DNA from: UBA3478 sp965662045
GTDB lineage: Bacteria > Bacteroidota > Bacteroidia > Flavobacteriales > Flavobacteriaceae
Reading direction: 5' to 3'
DNA: 21,835 bases
NCBI GenBank assembly: GCA_965662045.1
Contig: CBFIGE010000023.1
Location: 1-21,835 of the forward strand
Shown: positions 21,673 through 21,835 of the stretch, piece after piece
How the letters are laid out: each line of letters starts with the position of its first letter
How positions within the stretch are numbered: the stretch's first letter is position 1
The notes under the pieces: model-generated
Databases searched by the model: none
The model's input: the letters and a program-made list of their open reading frames with translations, nothing else
What the model was told of the DNA's origin: nothing
Made by a program: the position numbers and the translations under genes

Positions 21673-21835
21673 TTACATTCCTCCTGCTTGTAATACATTA
21701 ACGCTGTTCATGTTACCGTTTGAGATAGAAACGCTAGAAGAGTTTCCTGTTCCCATTTGAAGAACGTTAACTGTGTTATGAGAGCTGTGATCTAATTCAA
21801 TCCAGCTATCGTTGTATGCACCTAACTGCAATACA
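21673..21835 (-). CDS. Curlin-repeat protein (CsgA/CsgB-like), 3' end only
   Basis: Only the last 53 codons are inside the window (stop TAA at 21673-21675). They form two full 23-residue repeats and the start of a third: VLQLGAYNDS..., VLQMGTGNSSS... and the final VLQAGGM, with the N-x-V-x-VLQ-x-G pattern of curlin-type repeats (QxGxxN). Such proteins polymerise outside the cell into amyloid (curli-like) fibres. Whether it is a major subunit, nucleator or a larger adhesin cannot be decided from this end. It has its own terminator. Confidence 0.75.
   Translation of the reverse strand, partial: VLQLGAYNDSWIELDHSSHNTVNVLQMGTGNSSSVSISNGNMNSVNVLQAGGM

Noticed and set aside
1..21835. parS site for ParB
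   Set aside because: Scanning by eye for TGTTTCACGTGAAACA-like palindromes gave no convincing match in either the parAB region or elsewhere.
1..21835. CRISPR array, insertion sequence or phage genes
   Set aside because: No regularly spaced repeats, transposase or phage-like reading frames are visible.

Overview
The window looks like an ordinary-to-accessory stretch of a Bacteroidota chromosome, most likely Flavobacteriales. The signs are low G+C, the order parA-parB-DUF5683-dapB, families typical of the phylum (DUF5683, DUF2911, DUF2490, AmpG-like transporter, a long NagB fused to a PIG-L domain), and -7 promoter elements of the form TAnnTTTG. No genus can be named from the sequence alone.

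Positions 1-2854 (minus strand) hold a tightly packed or overlapping set: parA, parB, a DUF5683 membrane protein and the start of dapB (cut by the window edge). Positions 2976-9677 (minus strand) form a second gene string with gaps of at most 15 bases or overlaps: nagB/PIG-L fusion, ampG-like permease, nagZ, anmK, udk, divIC-like. Divergent to it (plus strand, 9809-11375) lie a DeoR-family regulator and murQ. Together these make a nearly complete pathway for recycling cell-wall muropeptides: import (AmpG-like), GlcNAc removal (NagZ), anhydroMurNAc phosphorylation (AnmK), etherase (MurQ), then deamination to fructose-6-phosphate (NagB). No separate nagA is present; the PIG-L domain fused to NagB could supply the missing deacetylation. 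Two palindromes in the divergent promoter region are candidate operators.

Positions 11365-12501 encode a lipoprotein PQQ-type sugar dehydrogenase, convergent with murQ. A tRNA-Pro(GGG) at 12579-12652 is followed by a strong hairpin and then by a visibly AT-richer segment (about 12.7-15.6 kb). This holds a single 800-residue fusion of a PLP-dependent alpha-oxoamine synthase with a GNAT/FemAB-like acyltransferase. It looks like an insertion next to a tRNA, although no integrase and no repeated tRNA end are visible.

Positions 15621-18452 carry a DUF819 membrane protein, beta-phosphoglucomutase and an EamA transporter. Next comes a lipoprotein of an unnamed, propeller-like family (18521-19480). 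The region 19477-19934, which looks empty, in fact holds two related tiny single-span membrane protein genes in tandem (34 and 33 codons), separated by a perfect 19-bp terminator hairpin. Then follow DUF2911, DUF2490 and a secreted rhodanese in one minus-strand operon, and finally the 3' end of a curlin-repeat protein with its own terminator.
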